Shown: positions 24,674 through 33,692, counted from the first letter of the stretch. The stretch: 41,599 nt of DNA from Pseudomonadota bacterium (GCA_021847105.1 JAJZUT010000026.1:1-41599); one strand, 5' to 3'. The notes: generated by a model not told the origin, from the letters alone. Numbers and translations: made by a program.

Positions 24674-25674
24674 GAGCGCTCGTCACCGGGGCCAGCGGGT
24701 TCGTCGGCGCGGCGCTCGCCCGCACGCTGCTTGCCGCGGGCTGGCAGGTGCGCGTGCTGGTGCGGGCCGGCTCCGACCGGCGCAACTTGCGCACGCTGGC
24801 GGTACACAGCGCGGTCGGTGACCTGACCGATGCCGCCTCGCTCGAGCGCGCCGTCGAGGGCTGTGATGCAGTGTTCCATGCCGCAGCCGATTACCGGCTG
24901 TGGGTGCCGGATCCGCAGACCATGTATCGGGCCAACGTCGATGGCACGCGTAACCTGCTCGAGGCGGCTGCGCGCGCCGGCGTGAAGCGCATCGTCTACA
25001 CCAGCAGCGTGGCCTGTATCGGCCTGCCGGCCGATGGCGGTGTCGGCACTGAGGACACGCCGGTTTCGCTCAGCAGCATGGTTGGGCACTACAAGCGCTC
25101 GAAGTTTCTCGCCGAGCAGGCCGCGCTCGAAGCCGCCGCGCGCGGCGTGCCGGTGGTCATCGTCAATCCGGCCGCTCCGGTCGGGCCGCGCGACCTGAAG
25201 CCGACGCCCACCGGACAGATCGTGCTTGATGCGGCGCTCGGGCGCACGCCGGCCTACGTCGATACCGGGTTGAATATCGTGCACGTCGATGACGTGGCCG
25301 CCGGGCACGTGCTCGCATTTCATTACGGGCGGATCGGCGAGCGTTACATTCTGGGCGGGGAGAACCTGCCGCTGCGCGACATTCTGATCGAGATCACCCG
25401 CCTCGCCGGCCGCTCGCCGCCGCGAGTGAAGTTGCCGCACGGGCTGGTGCTGCCGATCGCTTATCTCGCCGAGGGCTTTGCCCGCCTGAGCGGGCGCAGC
25501 ACGCGCGTGACGGTCGACAGCGTGCGCATGGCGCGCAAGCGCATGTATTTCTCCAGCGAAAAGGCGATGCGCGAGCTCGGCTACGGCTACCGGCCGGCGC
25601 ACCTGGCGTTCGCCGATGCGCTCGAGTGGTTCCGTGCCGAAGGTTATCTGCGCACGCCGGCTCAGAACGGGTAG
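24670..25674 (+). CDS. hpnA: HpnA, hopanoid-associated NAD-dependent sugar epimerase
   Basis: 334 residues. The extended SDR fold is clear: RALVTGASGFVGAALART (nucleotide-binding Gly motif), VFHAAADYRLWVPD, active site VGHYKRSKFLAEQ (Y-x3-K) and VNPAAPVGPRDLKPTPTGQI. HpnA is a hopanoid-cluster sugar epimerase/reductase whose precise substrate is unsettled. Its start is TTG (24670) overlapping the hpnG stop, with GGGAGG four bases upstream. The 3' end overlaps the convergent barrel gene by 13 bases. Confidence 0.9.
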   Translation: MRALVTGASGFVGAALARTLLAAGWQVRVLVRAGSDRRNLRTLAVHSAVGDLTDAASLERAVEGCDAVFHAAADYRLWVPDPQTMYRANVDGTRNLLEAAARAGVKRIVYTSSVACIGLPADGGVGTEDTPVSLSSMVGHYKRSKFLAEQAALEAAARGVPVVIVNPAAPVGPRDLKPTPTGQIVLDAALGRTPAYVDTGLNIVHVDDVAAGHVLAFHYGRIGERYILGGENLPLRDILIEITRLAGRSPPRVKLPHGLVLPIAYLAEGFARLSGRSTRVTVDSVRMARKRMYFSSEKAMRELGYGYRPAHLAFADALEWFRAEGYLRTPAQNG

Positions 25675-27155
25675 TTGATTCCGGTGAACACCGCGATGCC
25701 TTCGCTGCCCTTGCCGACATCGACGTAGCCCACCACCGAGGGCGGCGCGAGGCCGCGAAAGCCGATGCCGAGCACGTTGTGCAGGTGAGTGAAGGGCAGG
25801 GTGCTGAAGCTGTGAAACACCCGGCCGGTGTCGAAAAAGGGCGTCACCTGGATCACGATATGCGTCGAGAGCGCGTTCAGGGACAGGACGGTCTGGCGCA
25901 GCTCGATATTCGCCACGAACGCGTTGCGGTCGTAGAACCGCGCGGTGCCGTAGCCACGCAGCGGCTGCGAGCCGCCGATCATGCTCGCATCGCCGCCGAG
26001 ACTGCTCAGTCCCCAGAACGGCACGTGATGGGTGGTCGGTTCGTAGCGCAGGTCGAAGTGCGCGGCTACCGTCAGCGTGCGCATGGGCGACCAGTAGAAG
26101 CGTCCGTCGGCGCCCGCCTCAGTGAACAGCGAGTCATCGATCGACACATTGCGGCTCGCCACCCCCCCATAGACCACCACGTCCATGCCGCGGGTGGGAA
26201 TGACGATGTTGTTGCGCGTGTCGTAGATCAGCGAGAGGCGGTTCAGTAACTCATGCGTGGTGCCGATGCCGAGCAGATGCACGAAGCGCTGCGTAATCGA
26301 GGGAATGCGCGGCAGGCTGCCGGCGGTGATCTTCACCTTGCGCGCCTCGAAGGTGTAGGCGAGCTGCCAGGCGTGGGTGATGTTCCAGCCGAACTTGGTG
26401 CGCACCCACATCTGCTGGCGGGTGTAGTCGGTCTGATTGATGCGCAACGAATTGTTGCCGAAGCCGAAAAAGCGCGGCGTGCCGCTGCGGTCGTAGTCCG
26501 CCTCGACGGTGATCGTCCAGCGCGACTCGCGCAGCAGTCCGGTCTGCCAGAGCGCATCGAGGTAGCTCTGCACACGCTGCTGCATGCCCGCGACCACCGA
26601 CCACTGGGTGTTCAGCGAGGGGTACTCGAAGATGCGCGCATCGACGCCCCAGCCGAAATACGGGTTGTGGGTGAAGTCCGGGGCGATGATGCGCGTGATC
26701 TGGTTGTCTGGGTTGGTGTGCAGGATGGTCGGAATCAACCCGATGGTCGTGCCGCTGTTCGGCCCGACCGCGATCTCCGGCACCGGCAGCACGGGCCAGG
26801 TGGTGGGATTGAGCCAGTTGACCGGCTGCTTGCGCGCCGGCGCGGGCTGCAGATGAAAGCAAGGCTCGGGCACGCGCTGCGCGGGCTGGCAGGAGCCCGC
26901 GGCAGCGCCCGCGGCGCACGGTGGAGCGCCTTGGGATGTCGCCGCCGCTTTGGGCTGCGCGCACGAGGTCGGAGGCACGGTGCCGGCGAGCGCCATGCCG
27001 CCGGCACCGAGCAGCGCGAGCACGCACAGTACCGCTGCCCGCAGCGGCGGTGCTGGGCTATGCTTGCGCGCGATGGCGTTGTTTTTTTTCAGGTCGACCA
27101 GCGTTCTTTCCGCGCCACCGGGCCGCGGCCTCGAGCTCACCGTGCATGGGGCCAT
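25662..27155 (-). CDS. Omp85/BamA-like outer-membrane beta-barrel protein
   Basis: About 497 residues from ATG 27155. After a long basic N-terminus comes a signal-like stretch (LRAAVLCVLALLGAGGMALA), then an Ala/Pro-rich segment with four cysteines (about 50 residues), then a barrel of the bacterial surface antigen family: EIAVGPNSGTTIGLIPTILH, DYDRSGTPRFFGFGNNSL, YDTRNNIVIPTRGMDVVVYG, SQPLRGYGTARFYDRNAF and the final GINYPF ending in Phe. POTRA domains are absent, so it is not BamA itself. It lies antisense between hpnA and hpnB. Such short barrels can be patatin-linked or metal/lipid transport proteins. The start is uncertain because the signal lies 40 residues in; a non-ATG start nearer to it is possible. 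Confidence 0.78.
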   Translation of the reverse strand: MAPCTVSSRPRPGGAERTLVDLKKNNAIARKHSPAPPLRAAVLCVLALLGAGGMALAGTVPPTSCAQPKAAATSQGAPPCAAGAAAGSCQPAQRVPEPCFHLQPAPARKQPVNWLNPTTWPVLPVPEIAVGPNSGTTIGLIPTILHTNPDNQITRIIAPDFTHNPYFGWGVDARIFEYPSLNTQWSVVAGMQQRVQSYLDALWQTGLLRESRWTITVEADYDRSGTPRFFGFGNNSLRINQTDYTRQQMWVRTKFGWNITHAWQLAYTFEARKVKITAGSLPRIPSITQRFVHLLGIGTTHELLNRLSLIYDTRNNIVIPTRGMDVVVYGGVASRNVSIDDSLFTEAGADGRFYWSPMRTLTVAAHFDLRYEPTTHHVPFWGLSSLGGDASMIGGSQPLRGYGTARFYDRNAFVANIELRQTVLSLNALSTHIVIQVTPFFDTGRVFHSFSTLPFTHLHNVLGIGFRGLAPPSVVGYVDVGKGSEGIAVFTGINYPF

Positions 27156-27292
27156 CGAGCGCCGCCGCTCATCCCCGCGCGCTACGCGCGTCGCGGCGGC
27201 CTCGGGCATTCGATGGACGCGCGGATTATAACGATGAATGACGGTTCGCACTGGCTCGCGTACGAGTCGATCCGGGCGGCTCGGAGGAACCC

Positions 27293-28441
27293 ATGAGCGA
27301 CCCGTGCATGCTGGCCTGGGTGCCGCTGCTCATCTGGCTGTACTTGTTGTTCGCGCGGGGCCGATTCTGGGCACCGCGCACGCTGCCGTCCGCCGCCGGT
27401 CCGGTCGGCGGACGGGTCGTGGCGGTGGTGCCGGCCCGCAACGAGGCCGAGCACATCGGGCGGGCGGTCGGCTCGCTGCTCGCTCAGGACCGGATCGGGC
27501 AGTTGCAGGTGATTGTCGTTGACGATGGCAGTTCGGACGATACGGCCGGTGCGGCGCGCCGGGCGGCCGCGGCGGCGGGCGCTGCCGCGCGGCTCACCGT
27601 ACTCACGGGTGCGCCGCTCGCCCCGGGCTGGAGCGGCAAGCTCTGGGCAATGTCCCAGGGCGTGGCGGCGGCCGCCAGGCATGCGCCGGATTATCTGCTG
27701 TTTACCGACGCGGACATCGAGCACGCCAGCGACTCGGTGGCCTCGCTGGTGGCGCAGGCCGAGTGCGAGCAGCGCGATCTGGTCTCGGTGATGGTACGGC
27801 TCTCGAGCGCGACCTGGGCCGAGCGCTGCCTGATCCCGGCGTTCGTGTTTTTCTTCTTCAAGCTGTATCCCCCGCGTTGGATCGCCGCCCGCGCCGCGCG
27901 CACCGCCGGGGCGGCGGGCGGGTGCATCCTGATCCGTCCAGCGGCGCTAGCCCGCGCCGGCGGGCTCGAGGCGATCGGCGGTGAGATCATTGATGACTGC
28001 GCGCTCGCGGCGCGAGTCAAGGCGAGCGGCGGATCGCTCTGGCTCGGGCTCTCGAGCCGCACCCGCAGTCTGCGGGTGTACGGCAGCTTCGCGGAGATCG
28101 GCGCGATGATCTCGCGCACCGCGTTCAACCAGTTGCGCCATTCCTGGGTGCTGCTCGGCGCCTCGCTCGCCGGACTCGCCGTGACCTATGGGGCGCCGCC
28201 GTTGCTGCTCGCCACCGGTGCACCGGAGTGCATGCTGTTTGGAGGCCTCGCTTGGGCACTGATGACGCTGTGCTACCTGCCGATGGTGCGCTTCTACCGG
28301 CTGGCGCCGACCTATGCGCTGCTGTTGCCGGCGGTGGCACTCTTTTACGCCGGCGCCACGCTGCACTCTGCGCTGCGCTACGCTCTGGGGCGCGGTGGGC
28401 AGTGGAAAGGACGCGCGCAGGACGTGCGCGCCCAGGGTTAA
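27293..28441 (+). CDS. hpnB: HpnB, hopanoid-cluster glycosyltransferase
   Basis: 382 residues. A membrane anchor (AWVPLLIWLYLLFARGRF) precedes a GT2 domain with VVAVVPARNEAEHIGRAVGS, VIVVDDGSSDDT, the DxD-like LLFTDADIEHA and EIIDDCALAARVK, then HSWVLLGASLAGLAV and further hydrophobic segments. This is the HpnB family, found widely in hopanoid loci; its substrate is not established. It starts 53 bases beyond the minus-strand divergence point and is followed by a phosphopantetheinyl transferase gene. Confidence 0.87.
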   Translation: MSDPCMLAWVPLLIWLYLLFARGRFWAPRTLPSAAGPVGGRVVAVVPARNEAEHIGRAVGSLLAQDRIGQLQVIVVDDGSSDDTAGAARRAAAAAGAAARLTVLTGAPLAPGWSGKLWAMSQGVAAAARHAPDYLLFTDADIEHASDSVASLVAQAECEQRDLVSVMVRLSSATWAERCLIPAFVFFFFKLYPPRWIAARAARTAGAAGGCILIRPAALARAGGLEAIGGEIIDDCALAARVKASGGSLWLGLSSRTRSLRVYGSFAEIGAMISRTAFNQLRHSWVLLGASLAGLAVTYGAPPLLLATGAPECMLFGGLAWALMTLCYLPMVRFYRLAPTYALLLPAVALFYAGATLHSALRYALGRGGQWKGRAQDVRAQG

Positions 28442-28484
28442 GAGGGATGACGGCGCGGCGCAGCCGAAGCGGCGGGGTGCTTCC

Positions 28485-29291
28485 GTGAGCGCGCTCCTGG
28501 CGCCACATCAGATCGAGCTGTGGTGCACTTCGCTTGCGGATATCGAGGCCGAGCGGAGCTGGGAGTCGTATCGGGCACTGCTCAATGCCGAGGAGCACGC
28601 GCGTCAGCACAGGCTGCGCATGCCCGATGACCGGCGGCGCGATCTCGCTGCACGCGCACTCGTGCGCACGGTGCTCTCGCGACATGCTCCGGTGGCGCCC
28701 GAGGCGTGGGTATTCGGTCCGGACGCACACGGCCGCCCCCGCATTCTTGCGCCCGAGCCCGTGCCTCCGATCGAATTCAACATCGCGCACAGCGGCGACA
28801 AGGTGGTGCTCGCGGTAAGCCGTGGGCCTGCGCTGGGTGTCGATGTGGAGTGTCTCGAGCGGCGCACCGACACGGTCGCGCTCGAGCGGTATTTCGCACC
28901 GGAGGAGGTTGCGGCGCTGCGTGTCCTGCCACCGCCCGAGCGGCGGCGCCGCTTCTTCGAGCTGTGGACCTTGAAGGAGGCGTATCTGAAGGCGCGCGGC
29001 GTCGGGCTGCGCTTGCCGCTGCGCGGCTTTGCCTTCGGATTCGTCCCACCGGGAACGCTCGAGCTGACCTTTACGGGGCTGTTCGAGGATGAACCGGCAC
29101 AGTGGGCGTTTGCGCAGCTCGCATTGGGCGAGCGGTACGTACTGGCGGTGTGCGCGCAGCGGCGCGAGACATGCGCGCTCGCGCTTGCGATGCACGCGGT
29201 TGTACCGCTCGTCTGGCAGCGTTCCCTGGTCGCAACCCTCGAGCGCGCCGCCGGCATGGGCGTTGCGCTAGGGAGCTGCGGTGCGCGGTAG
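28485..29291 (+). CDS. 4'-phosphopantetheinyl transferase (Sfp type)
   Basis: 268 residues from a GTG start with a GGCGGGG site before it. Sfp-type motifs: RRRDLAARALVRTVLSRH, IEFNIAHSGDKVVLAV, LGVDVECLERR (metal-binding Asp and Glu) and FFELWTLKEAYLKARGVGL (W-x2-K-E-A-x3-K). The enzyme attaches the phosphopantetheine arm of CoA to carrier proteins of fatty acid, polyketide or peptide synthases. No carrier-protein gene lies in the window. It lies 43 bases after hpnB, probably in the same transcript, and overlaps the convergent lipoprotein gene by 24 bases. Confidence 0.88.
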   Translation: MSALLAPHQIELWCTSLADIEAERSWESYRALLNAEEHARQHRLRMPDDRRRDLAARALVRTVLSRHAPVAPEAWVFGPDAHGRPRILAPEPVPPIEFNIAHSGDKVVLAVSRGPALGVDVECLERRTDTVALERYFAPEEVAALRVLPPPERRRRFFELWTLKEAYLKARGVGLRLPLRGFAFGFVPPGTLELTFTGLFEDEPAQWAFAQLALGERYVLAVCAQRRETCALALAMHAVVPLVWQRSLVATLERAAGMGVALGSCGAR

Positions 29292-31094
29292 CACTGGCGG
29301 TGGGGCACGCAGGGCGTGGCCGCCCATCATGGCCGCGCGGCGCGCGCGATAGGGGCTCTCGGGTGCCCATTCGGGCCATTCGGTGCTGTCGGCGAGGTTG
29401 CTGCCGAGCAGGTAAAGCGTCTGGATGTCCTCGAGCGTGCCGCTAACGTCTGCACGCGGATCGAACGCATCGCGAGGGGTATCAAGCCGCCTGCGCAGCG
29501 CGCGGCGCAGGGCCGCCTCGCCGGCGGCGCGTCCGCCGCTCACCAGATCCACCCCGGGGCCGGCGAACAGTGCGGGCACCCCGGCGCGCGCAAAGCTGTA
29601 TTGATCCGAGCGGTAGGCGAGACCGATGGCCGGCCGCGGGTCGGGGGTGACGGTGCGACCCTGCAGCGCGAGCAGCTGCGCCAGATCGGTCTCGAGCGTC
29701 GACTGTCCGGCGTCGAACACGCTCATGTCGCGCGCCCGTCCGAGGATCGGCCACAGGTCAATGTCGATGTCGGCGACGGTGCGCTCGAGCGGGAACACCG
29801 GATGCTGCACGTAGTAGCGCGAGCCCAACTGGTTGGCGCTGCCGAGCGTCGGCAACAAGAACAGCACGCTGCGCGCCGGCGGGCTCTTGCGGTGTGCGAA
29901 GGTGTCGGCGATCTCGAGCAGCGCCGCGAGGCCGGTGGCGTTGTCCATCGCACCGGGCAGCGGTACCGGCCGACCGCGCGGCCCCCTGAGCATGCCGAGG
30001 CCATCCCAGTGAGCGCTGTAGATGACGACTTCATCGGGGTGGCGCGCGCCGCGGATCAGCGCGAGCACGTTGTCCGACCAACTGTAATCGACGGCGCTGT
30101 CGAGGCGGATGCTGGCGGCCGCCGGCAGCGTCACGGCCTTGAAGCCCGGCTGCGCCGCTGCTGCGCTGAGCGTCGCGAGGTCGAGTCCTGCGGCGCTGAA
30201 CAGGCGTGCCGCAGCGGCGCCGCGCAGCCAGCCGGCCACGGCGAGGCGCGGACCCGGCGCCACGTTCGCCGGCAGGCTCTGCGCGGCGCTGGCGCTGGCG
30301 TTGCGCAGCGCGGCCCAGGTGTGTCCCGAGGCCGCACCGGCGTGAATGATGAAGCAGCCCACGGCGCCGAGGCGTGCCGCCTGCGCAAACTTGTAGCGCG
30401 CCAGGCCATAGCGACTGAGCGCGGCCGCATCAAACGTCGGGGCGTCGGGGCTGCCGGCGGTGCCCGGGTCGTTCGCGAGCACGATCACGATCTTGCCGCG
30501 CACGTCGAGCCCCTGATAATCGTTCCACTGGCGTTTGGGGGCATCGATGCCGTAGCCGACAAACACCACCGGAGCGTTCACGATGTCGACGTGGGCGCGC
30601 GCCTGCTCGGTGGCTGCGAGCATGTCCTGGCCGTACAGGAAACTCTGCGTCCCGCCCGGCAGTTGCACCTGAAGGTGCGTACGGGTGCTCAGCAGTCGCG
30701 TCGAGACGACCGGAACCGGTTGCAGCCATTTGCCACGGTAGCCGGGCGCAAGCCGCATGCGCTGCAGCTGCGCGACGAGGTAATGGGTGGTGAGAATCTC
30801 CCCGCGCGTGCCGGGCTTGCGTCCGGCGAGGGCGGGGGAGGACAAGGCGCGCTCGTAGCGCAGGAAATCCGCTGCGTTGATCTGCGGCGCCAGCGTGATC
30901 GCCATCGGTGGCGGGGTGCTCGAGGCGGCGGTCGCGAGCAGCCCGACGGGCGCACTCTGGCGGCCGCGGTCGTGGCAGCCGGCCAGGGCCAGCGCCAGGA
31001 GCGGGACAACGAGGAGGCGGCGCTTGGACGCGTCGGTGGGCACGCCACGATCATAAGGGCGGGTCCCGGGGCGGCACAGTGACGAATTCTTCAT
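29268..31094 (-). CDS. M28-family peptidase-like lipoprotein with lost active-site residues
   Basis: 608 residues from ATG 31094; a GTG at 31043 gives a more normal signal (KRRLLVVPLLALALAGC, with LAGC a lipobox), so this is a lipoprotein. A PA domain (APVVFVGYGIDAPKRQWNDY) interrupts an M28 fold. The AHWD metal His, MDNATG Asp and ADIDIDL Asp are kept. The catalytic AEE pair is replaced by LGS (TLGSANQLGSRYY, 29832-29849), SDH is SDQ (29601-29603), and the last metal His of the family's YHxPxD motif is Asp (RLDTPRD, 29481-29483). I compared these by memory of the family. The C-terminal DVSGTLEDIQTLYLLG and EWPEWAPES are otherwise well conserved. Peptidase activity is therefore doubtful. It overlaps the transferase gene end to end. 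Confidence 0.8.
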   Translation of the reverse strand: MKNSSLCRPGTRPYDRGVPTDASKRRLLVVPLLALALAGCHDRGRQSAPVGLLATAASSTPPPMAITLAPQINAADFLRYERALSSPALAGRKPGTRGEILTTHYLVAQLQRMRLAPGYRGKWLQPVPVVSTRLLSTRTHLQVQLPGGTQSFLYGQDMLAATEQARAHVDIVNAPVVFVGYGIDAPKRQWNDYQGLDVRGKIVIVLANDPGTAGSPDAPTFDAAALSRYGLARYKFAQAARLGAVGCFIIHAGAASGHTWAALRNASASAAQSLPANVAPGPRLAVAGWLRGAAAARLFSAAGLDLATLSAAAAQPGFKAVTLPAAASIRLDSAVDYSWSDNVLALIRGARHPDEVVIYSAHWDGLGMLRGPRGRPVPLPGAMDNATGLAALLEIADTFAHRKSPPARSVLFLLPTLGSANQLGSRYYVQHPVFPLERTVADIDIDLWPILGRARDMSVFDAGQSTLETDLAQLLALQGRTVTPDPRPAIGLAYRSDQYSFARAGVPALFAGPGVDLVSGGRAAGEAALRRALRRRLDTPRDAFDPRADVSGTLEDIQTLYLLGSNLADSTEWPEWAPESPYRARRAAMMGGHALRAPPPVLPRTAAP

Positions 31095-31136
31095 GCGCCC
31101 GACGGTGGTGCCAGTGCGTCAAAACTGATCCAGTGC

Positions 31137-31166
31137 TTGACGCTCGGATCGGCACATGACGATACT
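31137..31166 (+). promoter_or_regulatory. Candidate promoter of the GH51 gene
   Basis: TTGACG (31137-31142), 18-base spacer, GATACT (31161-31166). Matches to consensus are 5 of 6 and 4 of 6. An operator-like palindrome begins ten bases after it, and the gene starts 65 bases downstream. Confidence 0.45.
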
Positions 31167-31175
31167 CCGCGATCG

Positions 31176-31189
31176 TGATAGCGCTATCA
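31176..31189. promoter_or_regulatory. LacI-type operator before GH51
   Basis: TGATAGCGCTATCA is a perfect 14-base palindrome with the central CG typical of LacI/GalR operators. It is positioned just after the likely transcription start, where binding would block transcription. The LacI-family gene at 38.3-39.4 kb is the obvious candidate binder. Confidence 0.6.
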
Positions 31190-31231
31190 GATTGGCGCTG
31201 TTCCCGCCCGAGCGCAACGAGGAGGTCCGCC

Positions 31232-32839
31232 ATGTCGTTTTCGCCCGCCCGCCGCCGATTCCTGCACGACAGTGCGTTGGCTGCCATCGCCTCCCCGGCA
31301 CTGCTGCGCACCGATCCGGCACTGGGCGCCGCGCGCCGCGCCCAAACGCGCATCTTTTTCGACGCACGGCGCAGCGCCGGAACGCTCGAGCGCACTCTGT
31401 TCGGCTCGTTTCTCGAGCATCTGGGCCGCGCCGTGTACGACGGCATCTACCAACCGGGCTCGCCGCTCGCCGATGCGCAGGGATTTCGCACCGACGTGCT
31501 CGCGGCCGTGCGTCGGCTCGGCGTTCCGCTGGTGCGCTATCCGGGCGGCAGCTTCGTCTCGCAGTACAACTGGGAGGATGGCATCGGCCCACCGGCCCAG
31601 CGGCCGCGCACGCTGAATCTCGCCTGGAACACCATCGAGACCAATCGCTTCGGCACCGATGAGTTCCTCGCCTGGTGCCAGGCGGCGCACACCGCGCCGT
31701 ACCTGGCGGTGAATCTCGGCACCGGCTCGATTCTCGCGGCCGCCGCGCTGGTCGAGTACTGCAACCGGCCGGTCGGTACGCACTGGAGCGATCTGCGTCG
31801 TCGCAACGGGCATGCGACACCCTACGGTGTGCACTACTGGGGGCTCGGCAATGAGCTGTTTGGTCCCTGGGAGATCGGTCACATGGACGGAGCCGCCTAC
31901 GGGCGCAAGGCGGCTGATGCGGCCCAGGCGATGCGCCGGGTCGACCGCTCGATCTATCTGATTGCCTGTGGTTCGAGCGATCCGGCGCTGCCGGATTATC
32001 TGCAGTGGGACCGCGAGGCGCTCGAGCGCTGTTATCACGAGGTGGATGCGGTCTCGCTGCACTGCTATCTGGGCGACACGCGAGCGCAGACCGGTGGCAG
32101 CACCGAGAAATATCTCGCACTCAATCTGCAGTTGGATCGACAGATTCGCGACAAGCTCGCCGTGTGCGAGTATGTGCGCACGCGGCTCGGGGCGCGCAAG
32201 CGTCTCGCGCTCGCGCTGGATGAGTGGAATGTCTGGGATTACGGCAGGACCCCGAGCAACGGCCGCGGCCAACTCGCCCCCCACCTGCTCGAGCAGGACT
32301 ACACCCTGGCCGATGCGCTGGTCGCCGGCAGCATGCTCAACACCCTGATGCGCCACGCCGCGCGGATCAAGATCGGCTGTCTTGCGCAATTGGTCAATGC
32401 ACTCGCGCCGATCACAACCGACGCGCACGGGTTGTTCCTGCAAAGCATCTACTATCCGTACCGCTGGGCGCTCGAATACGCCGGCGGCGCAAGCGTCGCA
32501 CTGCTGATCGAGACGCCGAGCTACCGAGTTCCGGAACTGCCGTTGGTGCCCTACATCGACGCCGCCGCCACGTATGATGCGACCAACGGCCGGCGCACGC
32601 TGTTTGCGCTCAATCGCGATCTCACCGCGGCCCGCCAGATCGAGATTGTCTGGGAGAGCGCGGCTCCGCAGCGGCTGCGCGCGGCATATGTGCTCACCGG
32701 GACGGATCTGAACGCGGCCAACAGTTTCGCCGCGCCGCGCCGGGTGCACCCGCAGAAGCTCAACGAACCGGTGAGCCGCGCGGGACGGACCTGGGTAGAG
32801 CTGCCGCCTGCCTCTTATGCCGTGATTCAGTGGGACTGA
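31232..32839 (+). CDS. GH51 alpha-L-arabinofuranosidase, Tat-exported
   Basis: 535 residues. A Tat signal (SPARRRFLHDSALAAIASPA) precedes the GH51 catalytic barrel: FGSFLEHLGRAVYDGIY, VRYPGGSFVSQYNWEDGIGP, acid/base Glu in YWGLGNELFGPWEIG, nucleophile Glu in LALDEWNVWDYG, and a C-terminal beta domain ending YAVIQWD. The family releases L-arabinofuranose from arabinan and arabinoxylan. ATG 31232 follows GGAGG (31221-31225) at six bases; a longer frame from 31175 has no ribosome site and would bury the Tat motif. Together with the GH3 enzyme and receptor downstream it forms a plant-glycan locus. Confidence 0.9.
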   Translation: MSFSPARRRFLHDSALAAIASPALLRTDPALGAARRAQTRIFFDARRSAGTLERTLFGSFLEHLGRAVYDGIYQPGSPLADAQGFRTDVLAAVRRLGVPLVRYPGGSFVSQYNWEDGIGPPAQRPRTLNLAWNTIETNRFGTDEFLAWCQAAHTAPYLAVNLGTGSILAAAALVEYCNRPVGTHWSDLRRRNGHATPYGVHYWGLGNELFGPWEIGHMDGAAYGRKAADAAQAMRRVDRSIYLIACGSSDPALPDYLQWDREALERCYHEVDAVSLHCYLGDTRAQTGGSTEKYLALNLQLDRQIRDKLAVCEYVRTRLGARKRLALALDEWNVWDYGRTPSNGRGQLAPHLLEQDYTLADALVAGSMLNTLMRHAARIKIGCLAQLVNALAPITTDAHGLFLQSIYYPYRWALEYAGGASVALLIETPSYRVPELPLVPYIDAAATYDATNGRRTLFALNRDLTAARQIEIVWESAAPQRLRAAYVLTGTDLNAANSFAAPRRVHPQKLNEPVSRAGRTWVELPPASYAVIQWD

Positions 32840-33193
32840 GCGGCCGCGTGGCCCTGCAAGCATTGGGGCCCCGCTCGTTCGGGCTGGCTGCGCGCATTCC
32901 CGGTACACCGGAGTGTGCGAGCGGGCAGCCTGCGAGCTGATGCGCCCGGGGCAGGCGGGAAACGGCTGCGCACGGCGTGGTGAAGTGCAGTGTCGCCTGT
33001 CCGCTGCAGCACGACCAACTCCCGCGCATGGGATGCGCGCTTCAGGGTTGCGCCGCCGGCAGGGCGCCCGGCCGGCGCGCCGGCACTCTGTCCGCCGAGT
33101 ACGAGTACCTAGACACCGCTGATGAGCCTACCGGTGTCGCAGCGCGACCCGCGCCGGCGCGCACGATGCACCGGTGTTTAGCTCGAGATAGAA

Positions 33194-33207
33194 TGACAAC
33201 GTTTGCT
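33194..33207. promoter_or_regulatory. LacI-type operator-like site A, far upstream of the TonB receptor
   Basis: TGACAACGTTTGCT fits TGnnAACGTTnnC. A -10-like TAGAAT (33189-33194) abuts it, so bound repressor would cover the start of transcription. Symmetry outside the core is imperfect. Confidence 0.4.
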
Positions 33208-33663
33208 TTCCGTGGCGTCTTGGAGTACAACTCACGCCCAGAACGATCGGCCGCTGCGGGTGTGAGGCGCCCCAAGGCCACAAGCCGGGGGAAGAATGGA
33301 ATGCCAGGAGTTGCGCGCTACCGCGCCGCCATGCGCTGGGCTTGTCCGGGTCATCGCGAGCGTGGCATCCACACTGCGCACGGCGGCCGGCAGGCAGAGC
33401 AGGCAGCCGAGCGCCGGTGCGCGGGAATACCCCGAAATCCGCTCCGACGCTCGTGGCCTCCAGGCAAGACATCCGAATGGCACTGCGCATCGGCACGGGC
33501 AGCATGCAGCGGGTGACGGACAGGGTGGGGCGCCGTCGCCCGGCCCGATCCCCGAGCGCCTCGGTGCGATGGCGAGGCGGAGCGGGCGGCCTGCCGCACG
33601 GCGTCCGCATCCTGGGTGGCCGTGGCCCACGTCCGGCGCTCTCCCGCCACACGCGGCAAAAAA

Positions 33664-33692
33664 TTGCAGTGGAAATGCAAACGTTGCCATTT
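33664..33692 (+). promoter_or_regulatory. Candidate proximal promoter of the TonB receptor gene
   Basis: TTGCAG (33664-33669), 17-base spacer, CCATTT (33687-33692); the -10 match is weak. Operator-like site B lies within the spacer, the classic arrangement for repression. The leader to the ATG would be about 70 bases. Confidence 0.35.
33676..33689. promoter_or_regulatory. LacI-type operator-like site B before the TonB receptor
   Basis: TGCAAACGTTGCCA fits TGnnAACGTTnnCA with the core AACGTT fully symmetrical. It shares spacing and core with the sites at 33194 and 39436, supporting a common regulator. Confidence 0.5.

Noticed and set aside
33193..33516. Possible small gene between the distal operator and the TonB receptor
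   Set aside because: Arg/Ala-rich translation without structure, no ribosome site, and the ATG lies inside the promoter/operator; treated as non-coding.
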